Positions 54,658 through 62,375 of a stretch of 64,000 bases of DNA are shown here, one piece after another; the stretch's first letter is position 1, and each line of letters starts with the position of its first letter. The notes beneath the pieces are model-generated. The model made no database searches. It was given only the letters and a program-made list of their open reading frames with translations, and was not told where the DNA came from. Both the position numbers and the translations under genes were made by a program. Source of the DNA: Oscillatoria sp. FACHB-1407 (GTDB lineage: Bacteria; Cyanobacteriota; Cyanobacteriia; Elainellales; Elainellaceae); contig NZ_JACJSA010000023.1 of assembly GCF_014697545.1 (NCBI RefSeq), positions 62,001 through 126,000 of the forward strand, given 5' to 3'.

Positions 54658-54760
54658 CGTTGCTGAATGCAGATATAGCAACTGTCGAGACAGTTAATAT
54701 GATTCTCAAAAACTGACTGCTGTACGGGCGTTTCGCGAAACGCCCCTAAGACCATACTAT
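54658..54760. repeat. TTTCGCGAA palindrome repeat, copy 4, with nested insertion
   Basis: Left part GCGTTGCTGAATGCAG as in copy 1 at 26430. Next comes an extra stretch of about 24 bases beginning TATAGCAACTGTCGAGACAG, absent from copy 1. The shared TATGATTCT and the central palindrome GGGCGTTTCGCGAAACGCCC follow at 54722-54748. The extra stretch matches, with one difference, the end of the element at 58985-59093. Confidence 0.82.
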
Positions 54761-54861
54761 ATGGCTCAGCACACCTATTCCCGTCCTGGTTTCTGTCACA
54801 TCTGACTCGATGCATTGGAGGGATGGAAGCATCCCACTCAAAACCAGAGATCCAAACGTTC

Positions 54862-55326
54862 CTATGGGGCTGTCTCCGTCACAACTGATAGGGAATATTG
54901 ACCATCACTGGCCGCATCAGGCGCAGCAATAATGACTCGATACATCCCCGGTTGTGAGAGGCTAAACCCGGCAGAAGCACCTGTTGCAGTGGGACGGGTT
55001 TCAAGATTTTGAATCGCAGAATCGCCCGCTTCTTGAATCAATTCCCCATTAGCAGCAATGATGGCGAGGATACTATACCCAGAGTCCAGCAAAATCAGGT
55101 TAGCTGGAAATTCTTCGCTCGACCAGTTAATGCGAATTGGGATGCCTGCACTACCTTCAAAGGTGTACTCGTCGTAGAGAATACCGCTTGAGGATAAGGA
55201 TGCATCACCTGTTTCAAGCACACCTGTTTCCTGCAATAAAATTTCAGAGCTAGATTGGGCTTTGACTTCTGCTGTCACAACAGTCAGGGATGCAGCGAAA
55301 GAGATCAAAAGGGGCAAAATTCTCAC
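54862..55326 (-). CDS. Exported PPC-like domain protein
   Basis: 154 residues from a GTG at 55326, with AGGAT about 8 bases upstream. The signal peptide (LPLLISFAASLTVVTAEVKA) is clear. The rest resembles a PPC beta-sandwich: YDEYTFEGSAGIPIRINWSS, FPANLILLDSGYSILA and FSLSQPGMYRVIIAAPDAA. It is presumably a secreted or periplasmic single-domain protein. Partner unknown. Confidence 0.8.
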   Translation of the reverse strand: MRILPLLISFAASLTVVTAEVKAQSSSEILLQETGVLETGDASLSSSGILYDEYTFEGSAGIPIRINWSSEEFPANLILLDSGYSILAIIAANGELIQEAGDSAIQNLETRPTATGASAGFSLSQPGMYRVIIAAPDAASDGQYSLSVVTETAP

Positions 55327-55362
55327 AGGCGTATCCTATTTCAAGATGGATTTGGCAGCGGT

Positions 55363-55788
55363 TCAGTGTGAGTTTACGCCATCACCCATCTCATACTCAA
55401 CCCTGTCTCCCATCCCTTCTGTTAGATAATGCGTGTGAGGTTGCACGGGGGTGTTGAGGTCAGACACCTCAATGAAGACCTCCGCAAATGCAGTAACGAT
55501 GCCCCTCTGTACGGTAATTCCCTCATCTTGAAGAAGGGATTCCTGAGGGCGACCCAAGCTATCCAGTTTCACTTTTCCCAATTTTCCGTCTTGACCCACA
55601 ACACGATGCCAGGGCAATGTTAGCTGTTCCTCCTCGGTTAAGGTACTGAGAATGTAAGCAACGTGCCGGGGAACAACACTCATGTAGGAGCCGATGGATG
55701 CAAATGTGGTCACTCGACCAACCGGAATTGCAGGAACAATCAGACAGATGTCTCGCTTGATGCCGATAAAAGCTTTTGATTTTGGCAT
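55363..55788 (-). CDS. Alkyltransferase-like (ATL / MGMT-family) protein
   Basis: 141 residues. The Ogt/MGMT DNA-binding domain is seen (IPVGRVTTFASIGSYMSVVPRH), but the catalytic PCHRV is PWHRV (59-63), the mark of ATL proteins. These bind O6-alkylguanine without repairing it and pass it to nucleotide excision repair. About 40 residues after the core (EVFIEVSDLNTPVQPHTHYL and on) are extra compared with small ATLs. Start ATG at 55788. Confidence 0.9.
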   Translation of the reverse strand: MPKSKAFIGIKRDICLIVPAIPVGRVTTFASIGSYMSVVPRHVAYILSTLTEEEQLTLPWHRVVGQDGKLGKVKLDSLGRPQESLLQDEGITVQRGIVTAFAEVFIEVSDLNTPVQPHTHYLTEGMGDRVEYEMGDGVNSH

Positions 55789-55919
55789 ATAGCAACGCTA
55801 TGGGTTGAGTCACAGACGATCTGGAGCAGTTTACAGACGCAGGGCAGGGAGGCGATCGCCCCCTGCCTGACTCCAGCTTAAGATGACCGTGGTTGACGAC
55901 GATGGTTAGCGTTTTGCCG

Positions 55920-57170
55920 CTAAGGTCGGGGGTCAATCCGGAGGAGTTGCCCATCATTCTCATCGGTCAACACATAGAGCAGACCATCTGGTCCCTGACG
56001 GATATCGCGGACTCGCTGATTAATGGCGATCGTGTCCACTTCCGTTGCGTTGCCATTGGCATTCACTTGAATGCGGTGGACATTTCCAGTTCGTAACCCG
56101 CCAGCAAACACATTACCGCGCCAATCGGGAAAAACATCTCCCGTGTAGACCGTCAAACCCGATGGCGCAACAGTCATCGGCCAGACGATTTTTGGATCAA
56201 CCATACCCGGTTGCGATTGAGTTGGGGCAACCGGCTGCCCTGTGGAATACTCTCGGCTGTGGCTTACCAGAGGCCAACCATAATTCTTTCCTGCTTCCAC
56301 CAGATTCAACTCATCCCCGCCTCGTGCCCCATGTTCAGACACCCAAACCCGATTTTGTAGCGGGTCATACGTCATCCCCTGAATATTGCGATGACCGTAG
56401 CTCCAGACGGCTGGAGCAGCATCGGCTGTGCTGACAAAGGGGTTGTCATTGGGAATCGTGCCGTCATCGTTAATCCGCACTACTTTTCCTAAATACGAAC
56501 TGAGGTTTTGTGCCTGCTTCCGAATCAGGTCACCATCCAGCTCCACAGGTGGATTTCCCCCATCTCCAATCGAGACTAAAAGTGTGCCATCAGGCAGCCA
56601 CACCAGGCGAGAACCAAAGTGTTGAGTGCCATACTTCTGCCGATTCACTCTAAAAATAACTTCCAGATTTTGCAGCGATGTGCCGTCAAACTCTGCCCGT
56701 GCCACCTCAGTCCGATTGCTCTGGCTATCTCCAGAAGCATAGGTCAGGTAAACCAGCCGATTTTGCTCAAACTGGGGATGCAGCGCGATATCTAACAATC
56801 CTGCCTGTCCATCGACTAATACCGATGGCACACCACTAATGGGAGTAGGGTCGAGGGTGCCATCCCGCACAATTCGCAGTCGTCCAGGACGTTCAGTAAT
56901 AAGCAGATCGCCATCCGGTAGCCAGGCAATGCCCCAGGGATGCTCTAACCCTTCGACAACAGGAGTCAGGGTATAGCCTGAGGGTTGTTGGGGAGTCGTC
57001 TGATTTGCCTGGGCTGTTGCAGAGTCTGGCTGAATTGCCGCAGGGCTGGGAGAAGCAACCTCTGTTTCTGTTGATTCTGTTGATTCTGTCCCGGTGGATG
57101 CCGCACAGCTAGCAATAACCAGTCCACTAAGCAACATCAGGAGTAGGGTTTGCCGTCCGTGTCGAGTCAT
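55920..57170 (-). CDS. PQQ-type sugar dehydrogenase (glucose/sorbosone family) lipoprotein
   Basis: 416 residues. The signal peptide ends in a lipobox (LVIASC, Cys near residue 22), predicting a lipid-anchored exported protein. After a Ser/Thr-rich spacer the six-bladed propeller begins: VEGLEHPWGIAWLPDGDLLITERPGRL, with LVWLPDGTLLVSIGDGG and GARGGDELNLVEAGKNYGWP. Family members oxidise aldose sugars with PQQ. No PQQ synthesis genes are seen here. The substrate is unknown. Confidence 0.92.
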   Translation of the reverse strand: MTRHGRQTLLLMLLSGLVIASCAASTGTESTESTETEVASPSPAAIQPDSATAQANQTTPQQPSGYTLTPVVEGLEHPWGIAWLPDGDLLITERPGRLRIVRDGTLDPTPISGVPSVLVDGQAGLLDIALHPQFEQNRLVYLTYASGDSQSNRTEVARAEFDGTSLQNLEVIFRVNRQKYGTQHFGSRLVWLPDGTLLVSIGDGGNPPVELDGDLIRKQAQNLSSYLGKVVRINDDGTIPNDNPFVSTADAAPAVWSYGHRNIQGMTYDPLQNRVWVSEHGARGGDELNLVEAGKNYGWPLVSHSREYSTGQPVAPTQSQPGMVDPKIVWPMTVAPSGLTVYTGDVFPDWRGNVFAGGLRTGNVHRIQVNANGNATEVDTIAINQRVRDIRQGPDGLLYVLTDENDGQLLRIDPRP

Positions 57171-57335
57171 AAATCGCCTCTCGTGAGTAGAAGAGCCTGC
57201 CTTCTATTGTGCTGATTTTGTCAGCCTAGTGTGTGTTCAGGTCTATCTCCATTCACAAACTGTTCATTTGCTATGACGAGAAGCGATCGCCCATAAACAT
57301 TCACCCCATGGGGTCGTAACGCCACCTTAAAGCGG

Positions 57336-57507
57336 TTAACGAGCCTGGGCTCGGGATAAGGATCTTGGCGGTTAAAACCGCCGCTACAACGGCAAAACCG
57401 ACCTACATCGGTTCAGCAAACCTTGATTTTCCGTAGTCCGCGCAGACGGACTTGGCTCCTATAGCCGCGAATTGATTCGCCAGGTGTTTAACCCGAATTG
57501 ACGTTAA
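57336..57507. repeat. Hairpin-chain repeat, copy F
   Basis: 172 bp, the best-preserved copy. Stems: GGCGGTTAAAACCGCC, ACCGACCTACATCGGT, AGTCCGCGCAGACGGACT and GCGAATTGATTCGC. The end GACGTTAA runs into the stop of the TonB gene, and the rest of the gap to 57171 shows no gene. Confidence 0.9.
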
Positions 57508-58493
57508 CGACGGGGCGATCGCACGTTTTGGGTAAAGCGGAAGTTAATGATCACCGATGCATCAGGAATCGTGGCAGGAAAGGGAGCAAAAGGAGCCGTA
57601 TTTTCTACCGCTGCGATCGCTGCTTGATCAGCGAGGTCTGACCCCGACGATTGGGTGACTCGAATTTCACTCACTAATCGACCCTGGCGATCGATCTCAA
57701 ATCGCACTAGAGTTTCTCGTGTCACATCTGGATTTGTGCTGCGCCAATGTTGATAAATCGTCTCATTCAACGCTGCAATGTAGTCGCCCCAAATCTCATC
57801 TCGCTGGGTGTTAATTCCAGGACGATTGACGGCTGTGCGATCGGGATTAAACAAACCATCTAGACCAAAACCGGGGGATGGCACTCCTGGCTCGGCTGAT
57901 GCATCCGGCGATAGAGTTGGCAGCGGTGGCACTGGAGAAGCGGCTGACAGGGACGGTTCTGGGCTGGGAGCTTCGGGCTTGGCTGGGAGTGGGGAAGGAT
58001 TGACCGGGGGAGCAACGACTCCTGATGCTGCTCGTTGAGATGGAATCGGAGATGCTGATGGCGTTGGCTCGGTTTTCTCAACTGAGTCTGAGTCCAATTC
58101 CTTCTCGCTATCATTCGTCTGGCTGTAGGTCGGTACATATGCCCCCGTCGCCGAACTGGGGGTGAGGGGTTTAGAGGACTCGGCTTCTGGAGGTTTGAAT
58201 TCTTCAGGTTTTCCGGCAGCGATCGCCAAACCAGACTGATGCTCTCCTCCGGCTTGAGTGTCGATGTTGGAGAGTTGCCCTATCTCGTTTGGCTCGCCAG
58301 ATTCACCCTCTAGATAAACGAATTCAATCGATTGCGGCGGATCGGTGGCGACCTGGTCTGCTTCGACCCGCCACACCTGGATCCCCACCGCCATCAACCC
58401 CAGATGAAACGCAACGGCAGTTGCCAGATAAAGGACGAAGCGATCGCTCCGTTGAGCAGCAAACTTAAGACGATATCGACGGGCTAGGTGCAT
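57504..58493 (-). CDS. TonB family protein
   Basis: 329 residues from the ATG at 58493. A TTG 15 bases earlier is unlikely. One N-terminal membrane helix (FVLYLATAVAFHLGLMAVGI), then a long Pro/Ser/Glu-rich periplasmic spacer (about 80-225). The TonB C-terminal domain is at about 240-325 (ETLVRFEIDRQGRLVSEIRV, ALNETIYQHW). It passes energy from an ExbBD motor to outer-membrane receptors. Neither exbB/exbD nor a receptor gene is in the window. Confidence 0.88.
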   Translation of the reverse strand: MHLARRYRLKFAAQRSDRFVLYLATAVAFHLGLMAVGIQVWRVEADQVATDPPQSIEFVYLEGESGEPNEIGQLSNIDTQAGGEHQSGLAIAAGKPEEFKPPEAESSKPLTPSSATGAYVPTYSQTNDSEKELDSDSVEKTEPTPSASPIPSQRAASGVVAPPVNPSPLPAKPEAPSPEPSLSAASPVPPLPTLSPDASAEPGVPSPGFGLDGLFNPDRTAVNRPGINTQRDEIWGDYIAALNETIYQHWRSTNPDVTRETLVRFEIDRQGRLVSEIRVTQSSGSDLADQAAIAAVENTAPFAPFPATIPDASVIINFRFTQNVRSPRR

Positions 58494-58648
58494 ATCAGGG
58501 GAGGGCAAGGGGATAGGAGTAGTCGGTGATTATGAGTTGTGTCGAGTAACCTAACCCCAAACCACCAGAATCGTTTCTTTCTTCTTCCCTCAGTAGATTA
58601 TGATTGGATCTGGACAAAGTGTGAACAATTTATTCTTTACATTCAGTT

Positions 58649-58738
58649 ATGGATATCTTGACTTTAGGATGGGTTTCGTTGCTGACGGTCTTCACTTTCT
58701 CAATCGCGATGGTCGTTTGGGGTCGTAACGGCTTCTAA
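58649..58738 (+). CDS. petN: Cytochrome b6f complex subunit PetN
   Basis: 29 residues: [20 protein letters not shown] followed by MVVWGRNGF. It is a single membrane helix with the conserved WGRNGF end, matching PetN of other cyanobacteria and plastids. It is a small integral subunit of the cytochrome b6f complex in the thylakoid membrane. A second small membrane protein gene starts 12 bases after its stop. Confidence 0.96.
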   Translation: MDILTLGWVSLLTVFTFSIAMVVWGRNGF

Positions 58739-58750
58739 ATTGCAAACAGC

Positions 58751-58903
58751 ATGACTCTTGAAACATACGCTCTCAATGCTCTAGCCGTGTTGGCGTTGGT
58801 GTTATTGCTGACAGTGACAGGTGGTATTGCTTACCTGACTACTGTGGAGTGGCGCGATCGCCGTCGTCAAGAGCGCGAAAAGCGGGAAGCCCGGAAACGC
58901 TAA
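58751..58903 (+). CDS. Small single-helix membrane protein downstream of petN
   Basis: 50 residues. It starts MTLETYALNALAVLALVLLL, with a membrane helix (about 7-29) and then a strongly basic tail (EWRDRRRQEREKREARKR). It follows petN by 12 bases, so they are almost surely one transcript, which hints at a thylakoid or electron-transport role. I do not recognise a named family. A hairpin follows at 58926-58955 (AGAGGCGCATC / GATGTGCCTCT). Confidence 0.78.
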   Translation: MTLETYALNALAVLALVLLLTVTGGIAYLTTVEWRDRRRQEREKREARKR

Positions 58904-58925
58904 CCTCATTCATCAGTAATCTCTT

Positions 58926-58955
58926 TAGAGGCGCATCTCACGATGTGCCTCTCTT
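58926..58955 (+). terminator. Hairpin after the petN operon
   Basis: AGAGGCGCATC and GATGTGCCTCT form an 11 bp stem with one G-U-type mismatch and a short loop, followed by CTTCCGTTTGG. The T-run is weak. Confidence 0.6.
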
Positions 58956-58984
58956 CCGTTTGGAGCCTAAATTTGCGTTTAGAG

Positions 58985-59093
58985 TCTATAGCAACCGAAG
59001 GGTTGGTTAGGACGGGGTGCAAGGGTGGAATCCCTGGCTGGGGGCGCAGCCCTCACACCCCCTTGTATTAACTATCTCGACAGTTGCTATAGA
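58985..59093. mobile_element. MITE-like element with TCTATAGCAAC ends
   Basis: 109 bp bounded by TCTATAGCAAC (58985-58995) and GTTGCTATAGA (59083-59093), a perfect 11 bp terminal inverted repeat. The inside contains GTGCAAGGGTGGAATCCC. It has no coding capacity. Its right end recurs as a fragment inside the repeat at 54674-54697. The ends are related to, but not the same as, those of the 3121/22309 family (TATAGCA). Confidence 0.75.
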
Positions 59094-59211
59094 TTGTAGT
59101 TAACCGAATCAAATACAACTTGCAGGTGCAAGTGTAGTTTGAGGGACAATTACCCGATCGATACCCCCCTCATACTGTTTCGGTACTGTTTTTTATTGTG
59201 TTGATTGGTGT

Positions 59212-61146
59212 ATGACGACTGCCCGTGAACGGATTGAACTATCCTCTGCATCTTCTCTGGTTGCTCATCCTTTAGAACCGCTCACCGCCAAAGAAGTAAC
59301 CGCTGCGGTCGCGATCGTGCGTGACCAACAGCCAGTCGGTGACTCATTTCGCTTTCCCTGTGTCACCTTACATGAGCCCCCCAAATCGTTTGTCCTGAAC
59401 TACAAACCGGGTGAGCCATTTGAGCGAGAAGCTTTCCTGATTTTGTTAGACAACGCGACAGGTACAACCTACGAGGCGATCGTCTCTTTAACTCAAGGCA
59501 AAGTAACCTCATGGACAGCGGTTCCAGGGGTGCAGCCCAACATTATGGCAGATGAGTTATCCGAGTGCGAAGCAGCGGTTAAAGCGCATCCAGAGTTTCA
59601 AGCGGCGTTGGCAAAACGCGGCATCACGGATTTAGAGTCTGTTGTGGTTGATCCGTGGGCGATCGGCAACTTTGGTTTTGCCGACGAAGAAAACCTGCGC
59701 CTCTCCCGTTGTCTCTGTTATCTGCGGACAACTCCCGACAGCAATTTCTACGCCCGTCCGATTGATGGGTTGGTGCCCGTCGTAGACCTCAATAAAATGC
59801 AAGTTCTGCGAATTGAGGATATGGGTGTGGTGCCCGTCCCTCCGGAGTCTGGGGAGTATGAACCCCAGTTTCAACCCAGTCTGCGAACCGACATCAAACC
59901 CCTGCACATCACCCAACCCGAAGGGGTGGGCTTTGAGGTGAATGGGCACGAGATTCGCTGGCAAAAGTGGCAAATGCGAATTGGCTTCACGCCTCGTGAG
60001 GGGTTAGTGCTCTATACCGTGGGCTATGAAGATCAGGGGCAGTTGCGCTCCATTCTCTATCGCGCATCGATGGCAGAAATGGTGGTGCCCTACGGCGACC
60101 CCCGTCCACAACATTTCCGCAAAAATGCCTTTGACCTGGGCGAACACGGTGTGGGGATGCTGGCAAACTCGCTCAAGCTGGGGTGCGACTGCCTGGGAGA
60201 GATTCGCTATTTTGACGCTGTGCTGACGAATAGCCGGGGAGACGTGTCCATTATTGAGAATGCAGTCTGTCTCCATGAAGAAGACTATGGCATCTTGTGG
60301 AAACACACCGACTGGCGGCGCGATCGCGCTGAAGTGAGGCGATCGCGGCGGTTGGTGCTCTCCTTTATCGCCACGGTTGATAACTACGAATACGGCTTCT
60401 TCTGGTATTTCTATCAGGACGGCACGATTCAATACGAGATCAAGCTGACTGGGATTTTGCTCTGCGGAGCACTCGACAACTATCCCAAATTTGGCACGGT
60501 CGTTGCTCCAGAGTTAAACGCCATTAACCACCAGCATTTCTTCTGTATGCGGCTCGACTTTGACATCGATGGCAGCGAGAACTCTGTCTACGAGGTCAAC
60601 AGCGAGTCGGAACCTCTGGGACCAGAAAACCCCTACGGCAATGCCTTCTTTGCGAAATCGACCTTACTGGCGACGGAGCAAGCGGCTCAACGGATCATCG
60701 ATCCCTTTACCGCTCGCTATTGGAAGGTGGTGAATCCCTCTGTAAAGAACCGTCTGGAGCAACCCGTGGGCTATAAGATCGTGCCCGGAGAAAACGTCTT
60801 GCCCTTTGCCCATCCCGATGCGCCAATTCTCAAACGGGCTGGATTCATGACCAAACACCTGTGGGTCACCCCCTACGATGTGGAGGAAAAATATCCCACA
60901 GGGAAGTATCCCAACCAACATGCGGGGGGCGAAGGTTTGCCCCAGTGGACTCAGGGCGATCGCCCCATTGAGAACACCGATGTCGTGGTGTGGTATGTGT
61001 TTGGGCATCACCATATCCCCCGTCCTGAAGATTGGCCCGTTATGCCCACCGCCTATTCTGGGTTTATGCTCAAGCCAGTGAGCTTCTTTGACGCTAGCCC
61101 TGCATTAGACGTGCCACCATCGGTAACCCACAAGGCATGTCATTGA
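59212..61146 (+). CDS. Copper-containing primary amine oxidase
   Basis: 644 residues, full length for the family. The topaquinone precursor is Tyr392 in TVDNYEYGFFW. The catalytic base is likely Asp308 (NAFDLGEHG). Copper ligands are His440 and His442 (NHQHF), and a third His comes from the HHH in WYVFGHHHIPR. It oxidises primary amines to aldehydes with NH3 and H2O2. No signal peptide is seen, so it is predicted to be cytoplasmic. It starts about 120 bases after a MITE-like element. Confidence 0.95.
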   Translation: MTTARERIELSSASSLVAHPLEPLTAKEVTAAVAIVRDQQPVGDSFRFPCVTLHEPPKSFVLNYKPGEPFEREAFLILLDNATGTTYEAIVSLTQGKVTSWTAVPGVQPNIMADELSECEAAVKAHPEFQAALAKRGITDLESVVVDPWAIGNFGFADEENLRLSRCLCYLRTTPDSNFYARPIDGLVPVVDLNKMQVLRIEDMGVVPVPPESGEYEPQFQPSLRTDIKPLHITQPEGVGFEVNGHEIRWQKWQMRIGFTPREGLVLYTVGYEDQGQLRSILYRASMAEMVVPYGDPRPQHFRKNAFDLGEHGVGMLANSLKLGCDCLGEIRYFDAVLTNSRGDVSIIENAVCLHEEDYGILWKHTDWRRDRAEVRRSRRLVLSFIATVDNYEYGFFWYFYQDGTIQYEIKLTGILLCGALDNYPKFGTVVAPELNAINHQHFFCMRLDFDIDGSENSVYEVNSESEPLGPENPYGNAFFAKSTLLATEQAAQRIIDPFTARYWKVVNPSVKNRLEQPVGYKIVPGENVLPFAHPDAPILKRAGFMTKHLWVTPYDVEEKYPTGKYPNQHAGGEGLPQWTQGDRPIENTDVVVWYVFGHHHIPRPEDWPVMPTAYSGFMLKPVSFFDASPALDVPPSVTHKACH

Positions 61147-61222
61147 AGTGAGGGAATGGGGAATGGGGAATGGGGTGTTTCTCCCTACTCCCTACTCCCT
61201 CTTCTCTAATCCCCACTCCCTC
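61147..61222. repeat. Purine/pyrimidine inverted tract
   Basis: GGGAATGGGG tracts (61150-61180) are followed by CTACTCCCTACTCCCT and CCCCACTCCCT tracts (61182-61222). They can pair imperfectly as a long hairpin between two convergent stops. It is a probable bidirectional terminator of low-complexity origin. Confidence 0.55.
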
Positions 61223-61224
61223 CT

Positions 61225-61938
61225 CTAAACACCTGCTTCCGAGCAAGACACTCGTCTAAAATTCGCCCCAACCCCACCGGGACCTGTCTCTGCCACCCAA
61301 CCTGTTACCCCAAAACGGTTAATCTGAACCCAGACACGCCCGTTTTCGGTTGCAGGTTGGGCCTGCACTTGGGGTGTACCCAGAATGCGAAAGCCATCAT
61401 TAGGAAACAGTAGGGCATCGGTTGCGGCAGCGGCAGTATTAGGTGCGCGTCGAACGGTCAACGGAAACTGGGTTGTCACCACACCACAAACTGCACTACC
61501 TGTTGTATTAGGAACAGCGGCAGGAGGCGTTACGGGAGCATTGCCTGAGCGGCAGGGCAAAAGAAACGCTGCCTGAACGAAGCCTCCAATGGGTGAACTG
61601 ATTTGTACCCAACCGCGATTGGGGTTACTGGCGAGGGTAATGCGAGTGCCTGCTGGAATGTCGGTCACTCGTACAGCTTCCAGATCGGCACCCCCATAAA
61701 CTCGCTCAATCCGCAAGGTTTCGCGGCATTGTCCTACTAAGCCTTGGGCAACCTCCATCGCAGGGGCAGGAGCCACAGGAGACGCTGCTCCGCTTGAAGG
61801 AATTGCCTCAGCAGCCTCATTGTCCTGGGTGGGGCGATCGCTCACGGCTTGACTCGGCAAACCACTCATCACGGTCGTAACCAGGCTTAAAGCGGCAATG
61901 CAACCAACAAAACCAATTCTGACTTTACCGATGCTCAT
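61225..61938 (-). CDS. Exported SH3-domain protein
   Basis: 237 residues from the ATG at 61938, with a GTG two codons earlier possible. The signal peptide (VRIGFVGCIAALSLVTTVMSG) is clear. Then a low-complexity linker and two bacterial SH3-like domains follow: GADLEAVRVTDIPAGTRITL with GWVQISSPIGGFV, and FPLTVRRAPNTAAAAT with GWVAETG. Four Cys lie in the domains and may form disulfides. Such domains usually bind cell wall. It is likely periplasmic. Confidence 0.85.
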   Translation of the reverse strand: MSIGKVRIGFVGCIAALSLVTTVMSGLPSQAVSDRPTQDNEAAEAIPSSGAASPVAPAPAMEVAQGLVGQCRETLRIERVYGGADLEAVRVTDIPAGTRITLASNPNRGWVQISSPIGGFVQAAFLLPCRSGNAPVTPPAAVPNTTGSAVCGVVTTQFPLTVRRAPNTAAAATDALLFPNDGFRILGTPQVQAQPATENGRVWVQINRFGVTGWVAETGPGGVGANFRRVSCSEAGV

Positions 61939-62375
61939 ACTCACACCATGTTGAAGGAGGGATTACACTCCTTATATACTCCATGGGCGACTTTTCTCAG
62001 ATCCCCGATTTTTGATGATGTCAATCAGCTGTCTTGGATTGTAGATTTAAACGGTATTCCAAACCTGTTGATAGTCTCCGTTAAGAACCCCTGTAGTCCC
62101 TCCTGCTGAGAGAACGGCGACAGGCGGGGTCAGTCGCAACAGATCTGAAACACTACCCAAATGTGACTACGGCTATAGTTACCCCTGCGGCAAATCCGAT
62201 TGCGATCGCTTCAGCGTAAAGGAAGTGCCACCCTGTAAAATTGTCTGTTAACGTAGACGTTGTGGTAATGGTGTATTTTTGTGAGGCTTGGGCTGTGCCT
62301 ACATCCCACAAGGAATTGCCTGTTTAGGCCATAGACGTTGTTAATTTCATTTCGTTCACAGGGAGTGCGACTCTG
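61939..62375. other. Intergenic region upstream of glmS
   Basis: 437 bases between divergent genes. Nothing resembling the glmS ribozyme, a repeat family member or an RNA gene was recognised. Promoters for both neighbours are expected here. Confidence 0.4.

Noticed and set aside
61939..62375. glmS ribozyme upstream of glmS
   Set aside because: No segment matches the conserved core, and the ribozyme is known mainly from Gram-positive bacteria.
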